The notes: a model not told the origin generated them from the sequence alone. DNA of 64,000 nucleotides from Metabacillus bambusae (GCF_017497975.1 NZ_JAGDEL010000002.1:186001-250000); one strand, 5' to 3'. Counted from the first letter of the stretch, positions 54,099 to 63,539 are shown. Numbers and translations: made by a program.

Positions 54099-55451
54099 TT
54101 ATTTATCTAATCGCTTTTCAAGCTCAGCCTTTTTCTCTTCAAATCCTGGTTTACCAAGTAAAGCAAACATGTTTACCTTGTAAGCTTCAACACCTGGTTG
54201 GTCAAATGGATTTACACCAAGTAAATATCCGCTCATTGCACATGCCTTTTCGAAGAAATACACTAAGTATCCAAACGTATACTCGTCCATTTCTGGAATT
54301 GTCACAACTAGGTTAGGTACTCCGCCATCTGTGTGAGCTAGCATTGTCCCTTGAAATGCCTTTTTATTGACAAAATCAACTGATTTACCAGCTAAGTAAT
54401 TTAATCCATCTAAATCACTTTCTTCTTCTTCAACAAGTAATTCATGACGTGAATTTTCTACATTGATAACTGTTTCGAAAATGTCACGACGACCTTCTTG
54501 AACATATTGTCCTAATGAATGCAAGTCAGTTGAGAAGTTTGCTGATGAAGGATAGATTCCTTTTTGATCTTTTCCTTCACTTTCGCCAAACAATTGCTTC
54601 CACCATTCAGAGAAGTATTGAAGGCCTGGCTCATAGTTAATAAGCATTTCAATAGTTTTCCCTTTGTTGTAAAGAACATTACGAACAACTGCATATTGGT
54701 ATGCTGCGTTTTCTTCTAGCTCAGACTTGCTGAAGTCTTCACTTGCAGCTTGAGCACCCTTCATCATCGCATCAATATCAACACCTGTTACTGCGATTGG
54801 TAATAAACCTACTGCAGTTAGAACAGAGAAACGACCACCAACATCATCAGGAATTACAAATGATTCATAACCTTCTTCTGTAGCTAGAGTTTTCAGTGCA
54901 CCACGAGCTTTATCAGTTGTCGCATAAATACGTTGTTTCGCTTCTGCTTTACCATATTTCTCTTCAAGAAGCTTTCTGAAAATACGGAATGCTAGAGCAG
55001 GCTCAGTTGTCGTACCTGATTTAGAAATAACATTAATAGAGAAATCTTTACCTTCAAGTAAATCATGTAAATCTTTCATATATGTAGAGCTAATATTGTT
55101 TCCTACAAAAATCACTTGTGGAGTTTTTCTTTGTTCTTTTGAAAGAGCATTATAGAAAGAATGATTAAGCATTTCAATTGCTGCACGAGCTCCTAAGTAT
55201 GATCCACCGATTCCAATAACAAGAAGGACTTCGGAATCAGATTTAATCTTTTCAGCACTTTTTTGAATACGTGCGAACTCTTCTTTATCATAGTTTGTTG
55301 GAAGATCAACCCAACCTAAAAAGTCACTTCCAGCCCCTGTTTGCTCATGAATAGAATGATGTGCAACTTTCACAAAGTCACGTAAGTATGTAATTTCATG
55401 TTCGTTAAAAAAAGTGAGTGCATTTGAGTAATCAAAACGTACATGTGTCAT
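54099..55451 (-). CDS. pgi: Glucose-6-phosphate isomerase
   Basis: 450 residues, identical in length to B. subtilis Pgi. [14 protein letters not shown] (about 145-158), the catalytic region [16 protein letters not shown] (about 201-216), [15 protein letters not shown] (about 283-297) and the C-terminal [17 protein letters not shown] are present. It interconverts glucose-6-phosphate and fructose-6-phosphate. ATG 55451 (MTHVRFDY) has ATGGAGG upstream; the frame opens at 55466. Confidence 0.97.
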   Translation of the reverse strand: MTHVRFDYSNALTFFNEHEITYLRDFVKVAHHSIHEQTGAGSDFLGWVDLPTNYDKEEFARIQKSAEKIKSDSEVLLVIGIGGSYLGARAAIEMLNHSFYNALSKEQRKTPQVIFVGNNISSTYMKDLHDLLEGKDFSINVISKSGTTTEPALAFRIFRKLLEEKYGKAEAKQRIYATTDKARGALKTLATEEGYESFVIPDDVGGRFSVLTAVGLLPIAVTGVDIDAMMKGAQAASEDFSKSELEENAAYQYAVVRNVLYNKGKTIEMLINYEPGLQYFSEWWKQLFGESEGKDQKGIYPSSANFSTDLHSLGQYVQEGRRDIFETVINVENSRHELLVEEEESDLDGLNYLAGKSVDFVNKKAFQGTMLAHTDGGVPNLVVTIPEMDEYTFGYLVYFFEKACAMSGYLLGVNPFDQPGVEAYKVNMFALLGKPGFEEKKAELEKRLDK

Positions 55452-55586
55452 AACATTTTCCTCCATTAATTCATCATTATTATTATAGCTACTATCACTT
55501 TATCTAAAGTATTGAAGTAAATCAAGCAAAGTTCATAATGTAAGCGTATCCAACTTAACTAATTATGTCTTGTCCTTTTTAACACG

Positions 55587-55631
55587 TAAAAAGCACGGAG
55601 TAACTATTATCTGTAACTCCGTGCTTTTTTA
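55587..55631. terminator. Bidirectional terminator
   Basis: AAAAAGCACGGAGT...ACTCCGTGCTTTTTT, behind the alcohol dehydrogenase gene. Confidence 0.9.
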
Positions 55632-55640
55632 AAATTTCAA

Positions 55641-56804
55641 TTATAAGGATGCAGTTAAAATTGCAGTTACATCCTCTTTATTAAGCTTTTTAAAGTTTCC
55701 AAATTCACCATTTATCATCGCTTTATCTGCCATAAGATCGATATTTTCACCATCAATATTATAGTCTTGTAAACGACTTGGCGCACCGATACTACTCCAG
55801 AATTCTCGAAGCTTATCAATTCCTTCTAACGCAATAGATCGATCATCTTTTCCACTAGGATCTACATCAAAAACATTGATAGCTAACTGTACAAATCTAG
55901 CTATATTTTCATCTAGATTGTGTTTCATCCAATTTGGAAATAGAATCGCTAATCCACCAGCATGTGGAATGTCATAAACAGCTGATACAGCATGCTCAAT
56001 GTTATGACTAGCCCAGTCACCGCGGTAGCCCATTTGTAATTGGCCATTCAGAGCAATCGTTCCCGAATAAAGGATTGTTTCACGAAGCTCGTAATTTTCA
56101 AGGTCTTCAATTAACTTAGGAGCAGTCTGAATTACCGTTTTTAGAAGTGATTCACAAAAGCGGTCCTGGAGGGGTGTATTTTTCGTATGATGGAAATATT
56201 GTTCAAAAACATGTGACATCATATCGACCATACCATAAACTGTTTGATCTTTAGGGACAGTAAATGTGTTTACTGGATCTAATATCGAAAATTTCGGGAA
56301 GGTTAAAGGGCTCCCCCATCCATATTTTTCTTTTGTTTCCCAATTTGTAATAACAGAACCTGAGTTCATTTCAGAGCCTGTGGCAGCCAAGGTCAGCACA
56401 GTACCGAATGGTAATGCCTCTGTAGGGAAGTGTTTTTTTGTGACAATATCCCATACATCGCCATCATATTTTGCTCCTACTGCAATAGCTTTTGTACAGT
56501 CGATAACACTTCCTCCACCGACAGCTAAGATAAATTCGATGTTTTCTGCCTTACAAATCTCTACGCCACGATGCACAGTTGACAATCTAGGGTTTGGTTC
56601 GACTCCAGATAATTCATATATTTGACTATCATTTTTCGCTAATACTTTTACAACTTCGTCATAGAGACCATTACGTTTAATACTTCCTCCACCATAAACA
56701 AGAAGAACTTTTTTGCCGTAATTCAGAACTTCCTTATCTAATTGCTCTACCTGTCCTTTACCAAAAATAAGCTTTGTTGGGTTGTAGTATGTAAAGTTTT
56801 CCAT
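55641..56804 (-). CDS. yugJ: Iron-type NAD(P)H-dependent butanol dehydrogenase (YugJ/YugK)
   Basis: 387 residues of the group III (iron-containing) alcohol dehydrogenases. Cofactor loop [16 protein letters not shown] (about 34-49) and [15 protein letters not shown] (about 96-110); metal ligands in [11 protein letters not shown] (about 194-204) and [14 protein letters not shown] (about 266-279). Similar to YugJ/YugK, called NADH-dependent butanol dehydrogenases. Single copy here, where B. subtilis has two adjacent paralogues. Confidence 0.9.
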   Translation of the reverse strand: MENFTYYNPTKLIFGKGQVEQLDKEVLNYGKKVLLVYGGGSIKRNGLYDEVVKVLAKNDSQIYELSGVEPNPRLSTVHRGVEICKAENIEFILAVGGGSVIDCTKAIAVGAKYDGDVWDIVTKKHFPTEALPFGTVLTLAATGSEMNSGSVITNWETKEKYGWGSPLTFPKFSILDPVNTFTVPKDQTVYGMVDMMSHVFEQYFHHTKNTPLQDRFCESLLKTVIQTAPKLIEDLENYELRETILYSGTIALNGQLQMGYRGDWASHNIEHAVSAVYDIPHAGGLAILFPNWMKHNLDENIARFVQLAINVFDVDPSGKDDRSIALEGIDKLREFWSSIGAPSRLQDYNIDGENIDLMADKAMINGEFGNFKKLNKEDVTAILTASL

Positions 56805-56947
56805 TTTATTATCGCCTCCATAATTAGATTATGTACATTTCAAAAATTATTGTAAAGAAAACTGCCTTTACCATAATTTTTCACTGAATAGTTTTTAATT
56901 TTTTTAGCAATCTAATAATGTAGTCATTATCTAAGGAGGTAACTGGA

Positions 56948-57175
56948 ATGAGCGCAATTCAACGTATAGCATTGTTACTTACAATAATCGGGGCAATAAA
57001 CTGGGGACTTATTGGATTTTTCGGATTCAATTTAGTAGCAGCAATTTTCGGAGATGATACAGCATTAACAAGAATCATCTACGGTCTTGTTGGAATAGCA
57101 GGATTACTAAACCTTGGTTTACTTTTCAAGCCTTCAGCTGAAGTTGCAAGGGAACCACGTACAGAAATTAGATAA
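56948..57175 (+). CDS. yuzA: DUF378 membrane protein YuzA
   Basis: 75 residues. AIQRIALLLTIIGAINWGLIGFF (3-25) and IIYGLVGIAGLLNLGLLF (about 43-60) are the two membrane helices of DUF378; the AINWGL motif is characteristic. Function unknown. AAGGAGG well placed. A weak hairpin (GGGCTG...GGCCC, T-run) at 57192-57218 may end it. Confidence 0.88.
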   Translation: MSAIQRIALLLTIIGAINWGLIGFFGFNLVAAIFGDDTALTRIIYGLVGIAGLLNLGLLFKPSAEVAREPRTEIR

Positions 57176-57249
57176 ATGTTATGATATGAACTGGGCTGAT
57201 TTGTTGGCCCTTTTTTATTTATCAATGATTGCTAATAAAACCAATATAG

Positions 57250-57287
57250 AAAAAGGATGAAACGTATCAACGTTTCATCCTTTTTTT
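57250..57287. terminator. Bidirectional terminator
   Basis: AAAAAGGATGAAACG TATCAA CGTTTCATCCTTTTTTT between the converging yuzA and yugI genes. Confidence 0.9.
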
Positions 57288-57295
57288 AATCCGTC

Positions 57296-57697
57296 TTATT
57301 TTTTTACTTCTTCTCGTTTTGATTGCTCGATCCACTCTTCAAGCTTATCTTTTAATGTATTAAAGCCTTGTGGAGTTTCTGTTTCAGTTTTAACAGTAGC
57401 TTGGCGTTTTTTTGGTTTTTTAGGTGCTGCTTCTCTCTTCTCTTCAACAGGTGCTTCTTGAGTAGCACGAATTGATAAGCTAATTTTCCCTGAATTTTCG
57501 TCAACTGAAAGTACTTTCACTTGTACTTCATCGTTTAATTTTAAATGTTCGTTAACATCTTTAACAAAACCATGAGTGATTTCTGAAATGTGAACTAAAC
57601 CTTGAGTCTCTTCATCAAGTGCTACGAACGCACCATATGGTTGAATTCCTGTAACTTTACCTGTATGCACACTACCTAATTCGTACTTTGTTGTCAT
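57296..57697 (-). CDS. yugI: S1-domain general stress protein 13 (YugI)
   Basis: 133 residues; an S1 RNA-binding domain fills residues 6-75 (GSVHTGKVTGIQPYGAFVAL, GLVHISEITHGFV), followed by a Lys/Glu-rich linker and PQGFNTLKDKLEEWIEQSK, nearly as in B. subtilis YugI (130 residues). Ribosome-associated general stress protein. ATG 57697 has GGGAGTG upstream; the frame starts at 57712. Confidence 0.92.
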   Translation of the reverse strand: MTTKYELGSVHTGKVTGIQPYGAFVALDEETQGLVHISEITHGFVKDVNEHLKLNDEVQVKVLSVDENSGKISLSIRATQEAPVEEKREAAPKKPKKRQATVKTETETPQGFNTLKDKLEEWIEQSKREEVKK

Positions 57698-57813
57698 GTA
57701 TAACACTCCCAATTTCTTATATTTATATGTTCTTTTATACGCAATATAAAATTATATCACATCTTTTTATTTTTTTCAAAAACAATTGTATTTGTTCTCA
57801 TTTTTAGTATACC

Positions 57814-57896
57814 CAAAAAAGGCTGACTCAAAGCAAAGTGTCAGCCACAGATACATAGCTATCAATAAAGCTATTGTATGTTAGAACTGACACTTT
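57814..57896 (-). terminator. Long-stem terminator of the anti-sigma gene
   Basis: Minus-strand AAAGTGTCAG...CTGACACTTT with an inner ACATAcAATAGCT/AGCTATGT stem, followed by GAGTCAGCCTTTTTT. Part of the GGCTGACTCAAA-type set. Confidence 0.75.
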
Positions 57897-57909
57897 CGAG
57901 CAAACCTTA

Positions 57910-59583
57910 TTATGAAAGAGGATTATATTCAACTTTTGGAAAACCATTTTCACTTCTCATTCGAAAACTAACAGTATCTCCATTTGTCTTAATTAAAATA
58001 TGCTCAATATCTTCTCCAGCTTGTTCATAGATTGATCTGACTTTAATCACTTCGTTTGAAAGTGCTTGATAATTAACTGGCGATTTTTTCATTTCTCCTA
58101 TAAAAGCCTCTTTTTCTGGAAGCTTTGAATCTGCTCCATTATATAAGAGGCGGTAGGCTGTTTCAAAATCCCCTTTTTCAATGGCATACATATAGATTCT
58201 TGCAACTGTTAAATCAATTGAATTTAAACCTGCAAAACCTTCATTAAAAATATTCATATCTCCATTATTTTTGAAATCCTCATATCTAGCTGCCATCTCG
58301 TTTGTAATTGGCAATAAGTTTTTTTCTATTGCATATTCTTCCGGATTTGGCTTTAACATTTTAGAAACTACAATTTCTTGATTTTTTAATTCATTTGTTA
58401 ACGTAAATTGATTTTCCTTAAGCTTATTATAAAATCCCTCAACAATTTTTGCTGTTTCCGAATATTCATTTTCAGTTATTAAGGTTTCGAATTTTTTTTT
58501 CACATCGTCTTTGATTTTGCCATTATCAGTTACAATCAAAGTGTTATCCGTTCCTTTTAAATAGAAGTTAATATAAAGTCTGTACTGTACTTTAAACTCT
58601 TCCACTTTAGGAGAGGATGGATTATTTAAAACAAAATTTTCAATCTCAAGTAATCGCTCACCTAGCTCTTCATGATTAATTACTAACGCCCCATCCGATA
58701 AGGCTTTCTTCTCAGACTTGATTTTCAAATATAACTTAGCATCCTCTTTTAAGGATTTTTCTAATTGATTATGGATGTTTATATAATTTGGCGCAAAATT
58801 AATAGTTCCCTCACCATCATTAAAGAAATAATAACCATACTCTTTTAAAATTTTCGAGAGCTCTTTATAATCTTGCTCACCCTTTATTATTTTCCCTGCG
58901 TTTAATTCAGATAAATGGGATTCAATATCAGTTATTGTATGCTGGTTAGATTGATACATCGGTATCCATTGCTCATAGAACTGCTCATGAAGCATGTCTA
59001 ATTTATCTATATAGCCATATATTTGACTATCACTAATTGCTTCGCTATTATCCACTGCCTTCTTCATTAATTCATATTCTTCATGAGGCATTGAAACTCT
59101 ATAGGTTATAATCTCCTTTACCCTTTCCATATAGTTTGTAAGTTCGGCTTGTGATGCATAACTTTTTCGTTCCTCAAATTTTTCGACGACTATTTTTGCT
59201 TCCTGCACAAATCCATATTGTTCAACATCCTCGAAGCCTAATTTATCTTTAAGCTCATCAACCCTACGTTCGTAATAACCTCGAGTTTCATTAATAGCCG
59301 TCTCGATATCTGCTTCAGTTATAGGTTGATTCTCTTCAGTCGGTGTTTGTTCCCCACTATTAATATTGTTTTGTGAAAATATTTGAATAGCCAAAAAACC
59401 ACCTATAAGAAGAACACCAATAAAAGAGGCAACATAAGGAAATTGTAAATACACCCGTTTTTTAACTGGTTTCTCTTGTTCCTTAAGTTGTTTCATTATC
59501 CTTTCAGAGGAAGATACTGTAGGAATATGCTCATATGATTTTTTTAATTTCTGCATTCGTTCTTCAAATAGTTTGTCATCCAT
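57910..59583 (-). CDS. Putative membrane-bound anti-sigma factor with very long outer domain
   Basis: 557 residues. The first 45 residues are cytoplasmic (MDDKLFEERMQKLKKSYEHI), a single membrane helix follows (about 48-69), then about 485 extracytoplasmic residues that are mostly helical and charged, without cysteines that I see. It overlaps the sigma gene by 8 bases, the usual arrangement for ECF sigma/anti-sigma pairs. The outer part is much longer than in RsiX or RsiV and matches no domain I know. Anti-sigma function is inferred from context and topology. Confidence 0.72.
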   Translation of the reverse strand: MDDKLFEERMQKLKKSYEHIPTVSSSERIMKQLKEQEKPVKKRVYLQFPYVASFIGVLLIGGFLAIQIFSQNNINSGEQTPTEENQPITEADIETAINETRGYYERRVDELKDKLGFEDVEQYGFVQEAKIVVEKFEERKSYASQAELTNYMERVKEIITYRVSMPHEEYELMKKAVDNSEAISDSQIYGYIDKLDMLHEQFYEQWIPMYQSNQHTITDIESHLSELNAGKIIKGEQDYKELSKILKEYGYYFFNDGEGTINFAPNYINIHNQLEKSLKEDAKLYLKIKSEKKALSDGALVINHEELGERLLEIENFVLNNPSSPKVEEFKVQYRLYINFYLKGTDNTLIVTDNGKIKDDVKKKFETLITENEYSETAKIVEGFYNKLKENQFTLTNELKNQEIVVSKMLKPNPEEYAIEKNLLPITNEMAARYEDFKNNGDMNIFNEGFAGLNSIDLTVARIYMYAIEKGDFETAYRLLYNGADSKLPEKEAFIGEMKKSPVNYQALSNEVIKVRSIYEQAGEDIEHILIKTNGDTVSFRMRSENGFPKVEYNPLS

Positions 59584-60136
59584 TTATGTCACCTTCTTTT
59601 TTATTAAGTTCTTCCATCACTTTTTTCAGCATTGTCTTTCCTCGTAATATTCTTGTTTTTACAGTTGATAATGTAATTGACATAATTTCAGCAATTTCTT
59701 CATATTTCTTTTCGTGAAAATAATATAGTACAATTGGTACCCGATACTTTTCATCGAGTTTTTGAATAGCTAAGTGTAGAATGCGATCTTCTTCGTTCCT
59801 GATCACTGCTGATTCTGTTTCAGGATAATCATCTTGTCTAAAGTCTTGTTGTATCTTAAAAACCTTTCGCAGGTTTGATTGGCGTTTTCTCGCAAAATCT
59901 CTCGTTACGTTTAATGTAATCTTATATAACCAGGTTGAAAATTTCGCCTTAGTAAATTGATCAATAAACCGATAAACACGGATAAAAACTTCCTGCGTGA
60001 TATCCTCGATTTCATCTTGTCGATTTCCTAATTGGTAGGCGAATTTTTCGACGACTGGATAATGAAGTTCTACAAGTTGTCCAAATGCGTTCATGTTTCC
60101 TTGCTTGGCCTTTTTTATCAGTTCTTCTTCAGTCAT
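59576..60136 (-). CDS. ECF-type RNA polymerase sigma factor (SigX-like)
   Basis: 186 residues. Region 2: AFGQLVELHYPVVEKFAYQL and EDITQEVFIRVYRFIDQF (about 16-35 and 43-61). Region 4: LDEKYRVPIVLYYFHEKKYEEIAEIMSITLSTVKTRILRGK (about 122-163), the -35 recognition helix. AGGAGGG precedes the ATG. A TGAAAC-N17-CGTT promoter upstream suggests it transcribes itself. Co-translated with the membrane anti-sigma gene. Resembles SigX/SigW/SigM; exact paralogue unclear. Confidence 0.9.
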   Translation of the reverse strand: MTEEELIKKAKQGNMNAFGQLVELHYPVVEKFAYQLGNRQDEIEDITQEVFIRVYRFIDQFTKAKFSTWLYKITLNVTRDFARKRQSNLRKVFKIQQDFRQDDYPETESAVIRNEEDRILHLAIQKLDEKYRVPIVLYYFHEKKYEEIAEIMSITLSTVKTRILRGKTMLKKVMEELNKKEGDING

Positions 60137-60164
60137 TTCTACTACCCTCCTCTTTCATTAATAA

Positions 60165-60191
60165 AACGAGACATTCTATACTTTTGTTTCA
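60165..60191 (-). promoter_or_regulatory. Predicted ECF-sigma autoregulatory promoter
   Basis: Minus-strand TGAAAC (60186-60191), 17-base spacer, CGTT (60165-60168), about 30 bases before the sigma gene. TGAAAC/CGT is the Bacillus extracytoplasmic-function promoter pattern. Confidence 0.7.
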
Positions 60192-60262
60192 TCAAGGATA
60201 AATTTTGTTCACTATGTGGAACTTACTAGAGGGAAAAACTATAGAAGTAGGTTTAAAGCGCA

Positions 60263-60314
60263 TAAAAAAGGGGGAATAATACAAGCACAAGGCTTTCTAG
60301 TATCCCCCTTTCGT
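60263..60314 (-). terminator. Terminator of the alaR-alaT operon
   Basis: Minus-strand AAAGGGGGATAC...GTATTATTCCCCCTTTTTT. It now lies about 147 bases behind the alaT stop because a MITE-like element was inserted between them. Confidence 0.7.
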
Positions 60315-60324
60315 TTCTCTATGT

Positions 60325-60353
60325 AGCTGACCAGAAATTGGTCAGCTTTTTTT
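60325..60353 (+). terminator. Plus-strand terminator-like hairpin
   Basis: AGCTGACC AGAAATT GGTCAGCT followed by seven T. No plus-strand gene ends here. Its T-run forms part of the target duplication of the adjacent element. Confidence 0.55.
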
Positions 60354-60358
60354 ATTTA

Positions 60359-60453
60359 GGCTTCGCAAACTTAGTTGTTGATTTCCGCTGCAGGCGTTCG
60401 CTTTCCGCCCCTATCAACAAAGTATCTAAATAACTATGAGCTTTAAGAGAGCC
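60359..60453 (-). mobile_element. MITE-like element, type B copy 2 (internally deleted)
   Basis: 95 bp with GGCTTCGC... / ...TTTAAGAGAGCC ends and only the left part of the core (TTGTTGATTTCCGCTGCAGG, CGTTCGCTTTCCGC), then ATCAACAAAG. Exact 8-bp direct repeats TTTATTTA at 60351-60358 and 60454-60461; the right one contains the alaT stop codon. Confidence 0.85.
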
Positions 60454-60458
60454 TTTAT

Positions 60459-61628
60459 TTAAACTCGCTTCTGAACAAAGCGTTTCATTCTTTTTAAAGC
60501 CTCTTGCAGCTGATCTAGTGAAGATGCATAAGAGCAACGAATATAACCTTCTCCACACTCACCAAATACATTTCCAGGAACAACAGCTACTTTTTCTTCT
60601 AGTAATAATTGTTCAGCAAATTCCTCTGAAGAAAGATTTGTTATTTGAATTGATGGAAACGCATAGAATGCTCCACCAGGTACATGGCAAGTTAATCCGA
60701 TATCATTTAAAGCTCCAACAAACAAATTTCTTCGTTGTCTATAGCTCTTTTTCATATGAAGAACATCTTCTTTACCGTTTTTCATCGCTTCTATCGCAGC
60801 GTATTGAGCCATTGTAGGAGCACACATCATTGAATATTGATGAATTTTTAGCATTGCACTTAAAAATTCAGAATTTGCTGCTACATATCCTAAACGCCAG
60901 CCTGTCATTGCAAAGCCCTTAGAAAATCCAGAAACAAGAATCGTACGTTCTGCCATCCCATCAATTGAAACAAAGCTTGTATACACATCATCATATGTAA
61001 GCTCTGCATAGATTTCATCCGAAATAACTAGTAAATCATGCTTTTCAATGATTTCAGCAATTCGTTCCAGCTCTTCTTTAACAAGAGTCGTACCAGTTGG
61101 ATTATTTGGCGAACATAAAATAATCGCTTTTGTTTTTTCAGTGATTGCCTTTTCCAGTTCAGCAGGCTGCAATTTAAATTCCATTTCCCCACTAGTTTGG
61201 ATCGACACAGGAATACCACCAGCTAATGAAACGAGTGATGCATAAGAAACAAAGCTAGGTTCAATGATAATTACCTCATCACCAGGGTTTACAATCGCTC
61301 TTAAAGCAACGTCAAGAGCTTGGCTTGCCCCAACAGTTACTAATAATTCATGTTTTGGGCTGTAATCGATATTGGTTTTTTCTTTTAAATAATAGCTAAT
61401 CTCATTTCTCAATTCGATTAAGCCAGCATTTGCTGTATAGGATGTATAACCTTGCTCAAGTGAAAGGATACATGCTTCTCTAACATTCCAAGGAGTTACA
61501 AAGTCTGGTTCACCAACACCTAACGATATAACACCTTCCATACCAGCCGCTAAATCAAAAAACTTTCGTATTCCAGATGGTTTTAAATCTTTTACCGTAT
61601 TTGAAAGGTAATGCGAGGGTTCTATCAT
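60459..61628 (-). CDS. alaT: Alanine transaminase AlaT (PLP class I/II aminotransferase)
   Basis: 389 residues. SLGVGEPDFVTPW near the N-terminus, GASQALDVALRAI (about 103-115), SPNNPTGT (about 171-178), the DEIYAELTYD segment and the PLP lysine in SGFSKGFAMTGWRLGY (about 231-246). In B. subtilis AlaT makes alanine from pyruvate. Its ATG overlaps the alaR stop (ATGA), so the two are coupled. Its stop codon lies in the target duplication of the type B element. Confidence 0.92.
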   Translation of the reverse strand: MIEPSHYLSNTVKDLKPSGIRKFFDLAAGMEGVISLGVGEPDFVTPWNVREACILSLEQGYTSYTANAGLIELRNEISYYLKEKTNIDYSPKHELLVTVGASQALDVALRAIVNPGDEVIIIEPSFVSYASLVSLAGGIPVSIQTSGEMEFKLQPAELEKAITEKTKAIILCSPNNPTGTTLVKEELERIAEIIEKHDLLVISDEIYAELTYDDVYTSFVSIDGMAERTILVSGFSKGFAMTGWRLGYVAANSEFLSAMLKIHQYSMMCAPTMAQYAAIEAMKNGKEDVLHMKKSYRQRRNLFVGALNDIGLTCHVPGGAFYAFPSIQITNLSSEEFAEQLLLEEKVAVVPGNVFGECGEGYIRCSYASSLDQLQEALKRMKRFVQKRV

Positions 61629-62125
61629 GGTGACACCACAATTCTCTTGTCCTCATCATCTTGTTCAAATATGGTTCCATCATGCTTATATTTTTTCAAG
61701 ATAAAATGAGTCGTTGTTGATAGTACTGAATCTAATGTTGAAAGTTTTTCGGATACAAATTGTGCAATAGCTGACATTGATTTACCTTCGATAATGACAG
61801 ATAAGTCATATGCACCAGACATTAAATAAACCGATTTTACTTCGTTAAAACGATAAATACGGCTTGCTATATCATCAAAGCCCACTCCACGCTTTGGCTG
61901 AACTTTTACATCGATCATTGCTTTAACACCTTCATGACCATCAACCTTACGCCAATTTACTTGGGCTGTATAGTCAACAATAATGCGTTGATCTTCTAAA
62001 TTTTGGATCAATTGTTTTGTTTCAGTTTCGGTTAAATCAATCATTTTGGCGATTTGTTCTGCAGACAGGCGACAGTCATCCTCTAAGATCTCTAAAATCT
62101 CGACTTCCTTTTCTGTAAACTTCAT
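61625..62125 (-). CDS. alaR: Lrp/AsnC-family regulator AlaR
   Basis: 166 residues. Helix-turn-helix KEVEILEILEDDCRLSAEQIAKMIDLTETETKQLI (about 5-39) followed by an AsnC ligand/dimer domain (about 75-150, YLMSGAYDLSVIIEGKSM). In B. subtilis AlaR activates alaRT. ATG 62125 (MKFTEKE) has GGGAGTGG upstream and gives the B. subtilis length; the frame opens at 62161. Confidence 0.92.
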   Translation of the reverse strand: MKFTEKEVEILEILEDDCRLSAEQIAKMIDLTETETKQLIQNLEDQRIIVDYTAQVNWRKVDGHEGVKAMIDVKVQPKRGVGFDDIASRIYRFNEVKSVYLMSGAYDLSVIIEGKSMSAIAQFVSEKLSTLDSVLSTTTHFILKKYKHDGTIFEQDDEDKRIVVSP

Positions 62126-62338
62126 TTTCACCACTCCCACTTTTTTCAAATCTTCAGACAATTATACCACTCTATTGCTTGTTTTTCATATGTTTCACCG
62201 AAAGATATACGGGTAGATTTTACATGTGTGTTTCAATTAATTTCGGTAAAAATATAAAAAATGTTTATAGCCGTTAATCGACATTTCATTTTATCATATC
62301 TTCAATAATTATTAATAGGAAAAACGGAGTGAATGGTT

Positions 62339-63172
62339 ATGGAAAAGAGTCATTATTATTGTAGTACCATGAACATTCTTGGTGTAAACGTTCATTATGA
62401 GGTTTATGAGAAAAATCCTTCGAAGCCAACTATGGTGTTAATACATGGATTTTTATCATCTTCCTTTTGCTATCGTAAGATTATTCCACTATTGGAGAAC
62501 GAATTTAATCTTATTGCCATTGATCTGCCTCCATTTGGGAAAACAGAAAAATCAACAAGGTTTGTTCATTCCTATAAAAATATGGCAAAATTAGTGATTG
62601 AATTAGTCCAAGGATTACAAATAAAAAAAGCATATATTGTTGGTCATTCAATGGGTGGACAAGTTTCTCTTATTGCAGCAAAGGAAAGACCAGACTTATT
62701 TGAAAAAGTTGTGCTTCTATGCAGTTCTGGTTATATGAAACGAGTTCATCCAACTTTAATATTCGGTTCTTACATGCCTTACTTTTATTTATGTATCAAG
62801 CATTGGCTAGCTAGTCAGGGGATATTGAAAAACTTATATAATGTCGTACACGATAGGTCTCTTATCGACCAAGAAATGATGGATGGATACATGGAGCCAT
62901 TTAATGATGATCGAATTTTCATGGCATTAACCAGAATGATTCGAGATCATGAAGGTGATCTTTCACCAGAGGAATTAAAACTCATTGAACAACCTAGTCT
63001 TCTGATTTGGGGCAACGAGGACAAGGTCGTTCCTATCCAAGTTGGGGAGAGGTTAAATAACGACTTACCTAACTCAAGCTTATTTTCATTCCACAACACT
63101 GGTCATTTAGTACCTGAAGAAAGACCTGAGCATGTAACTGAAAAAATATTTGAATTTTGTCAGGCTAATTAG
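62339..63172 (+). CDS. yugF: Alpha/beta hydrolase YugF
   Basis: 277 residues. VLIHGFLSSSFCYRKIIPLL (about 32-51) oxyanion loop, YIVGHSMGGQVSLIAA (about 100-115) with the nucleophile Ser, the Asp in LLIWGNEDKVVP (about 221-232) and His in NTGHLVPEERPEHV. Substrate unknown. ATG 62339 has GGAGTGA at good spacing; ATG 62333 is too close to it. Divergent from alaR, as in the B. subtilis yug region. Confidence 0.9.
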   Translation: MEKSHYYCSTMNILGVNVHYEVYEKNPSKPTMVLIHGFLSSSFCYRKIIPLLENEFNLIAIDLPPFGKTEKSTRFVHSYKNMAKLVIELVQGLQIKKAYIVGHSMGGQVSLIAAKERPDLFEKVVLLCSSGYMKRVHPTLIFGSYMPYFYLCIKHWLASQGILKNLYNVVHDRSLIDQEMMDGYMEPFNDDRIFMALTRMIRDHEGDLSPEELKLIEQPSLLIWGNEDKVVPIQVGERLNNDLPNSSLFSFHNTGHLVPEERPEHVTEKIFEFCQAN

Positions 63173-63226
63173 GTTTTTTTAGAGGCTTAAGAGAGTATTT
63201 CTACAGCCCTTATGCCTCTACATATA

Positions 63227-63487
63227 TTATATTTCACAGCTAGAGTTATTTTTAATAAGGAGAAGTTGCTTAGAGAGGTTTTCGCATTTTTGGAGAGGAA
63301 TGATTTCCTCAAATGAAAACTCATAAATAGCTTGGATTTTTCTAGCAAGCACCATTTCATCGTCAAATAAATGAACAGCTTGAAGAACATCAACCACTTC
63401 TGTTTCATAACTTCCATCTCCATAACCTAAAGGGTCCCACTGTAATAAAAGTTCCATCAATTTAATATTTGTTTGCTGTGCTTCCAT
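63227..63487 (-). CDS. yugE: DUF1871 protein YugE
   Basis: 86 residues. LLQWDPLGYGDGSYETEVVD (about 14-33) is the DUF1871 signature; the rest is helical and acidic. Function unknown. AAAAGGTGA precedes the ATG. Lies between yugF and patB as in B. subtilis. Confidence 0.88.
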   Translation of the reverse strand: MEAQQTNIKLMELLLQWDPLGYGDGSYETEVVDVLQAVHLFDDEMVLARKIQAIYEFSFEEIIPLQKCENLSKQLLLIKNNSSCEI

Positions 63488-63539
63488 TTTTTCACCTTTT
63501 ATGATCTTATTTTTTGCACTGTCATTGTATCACATTTAT

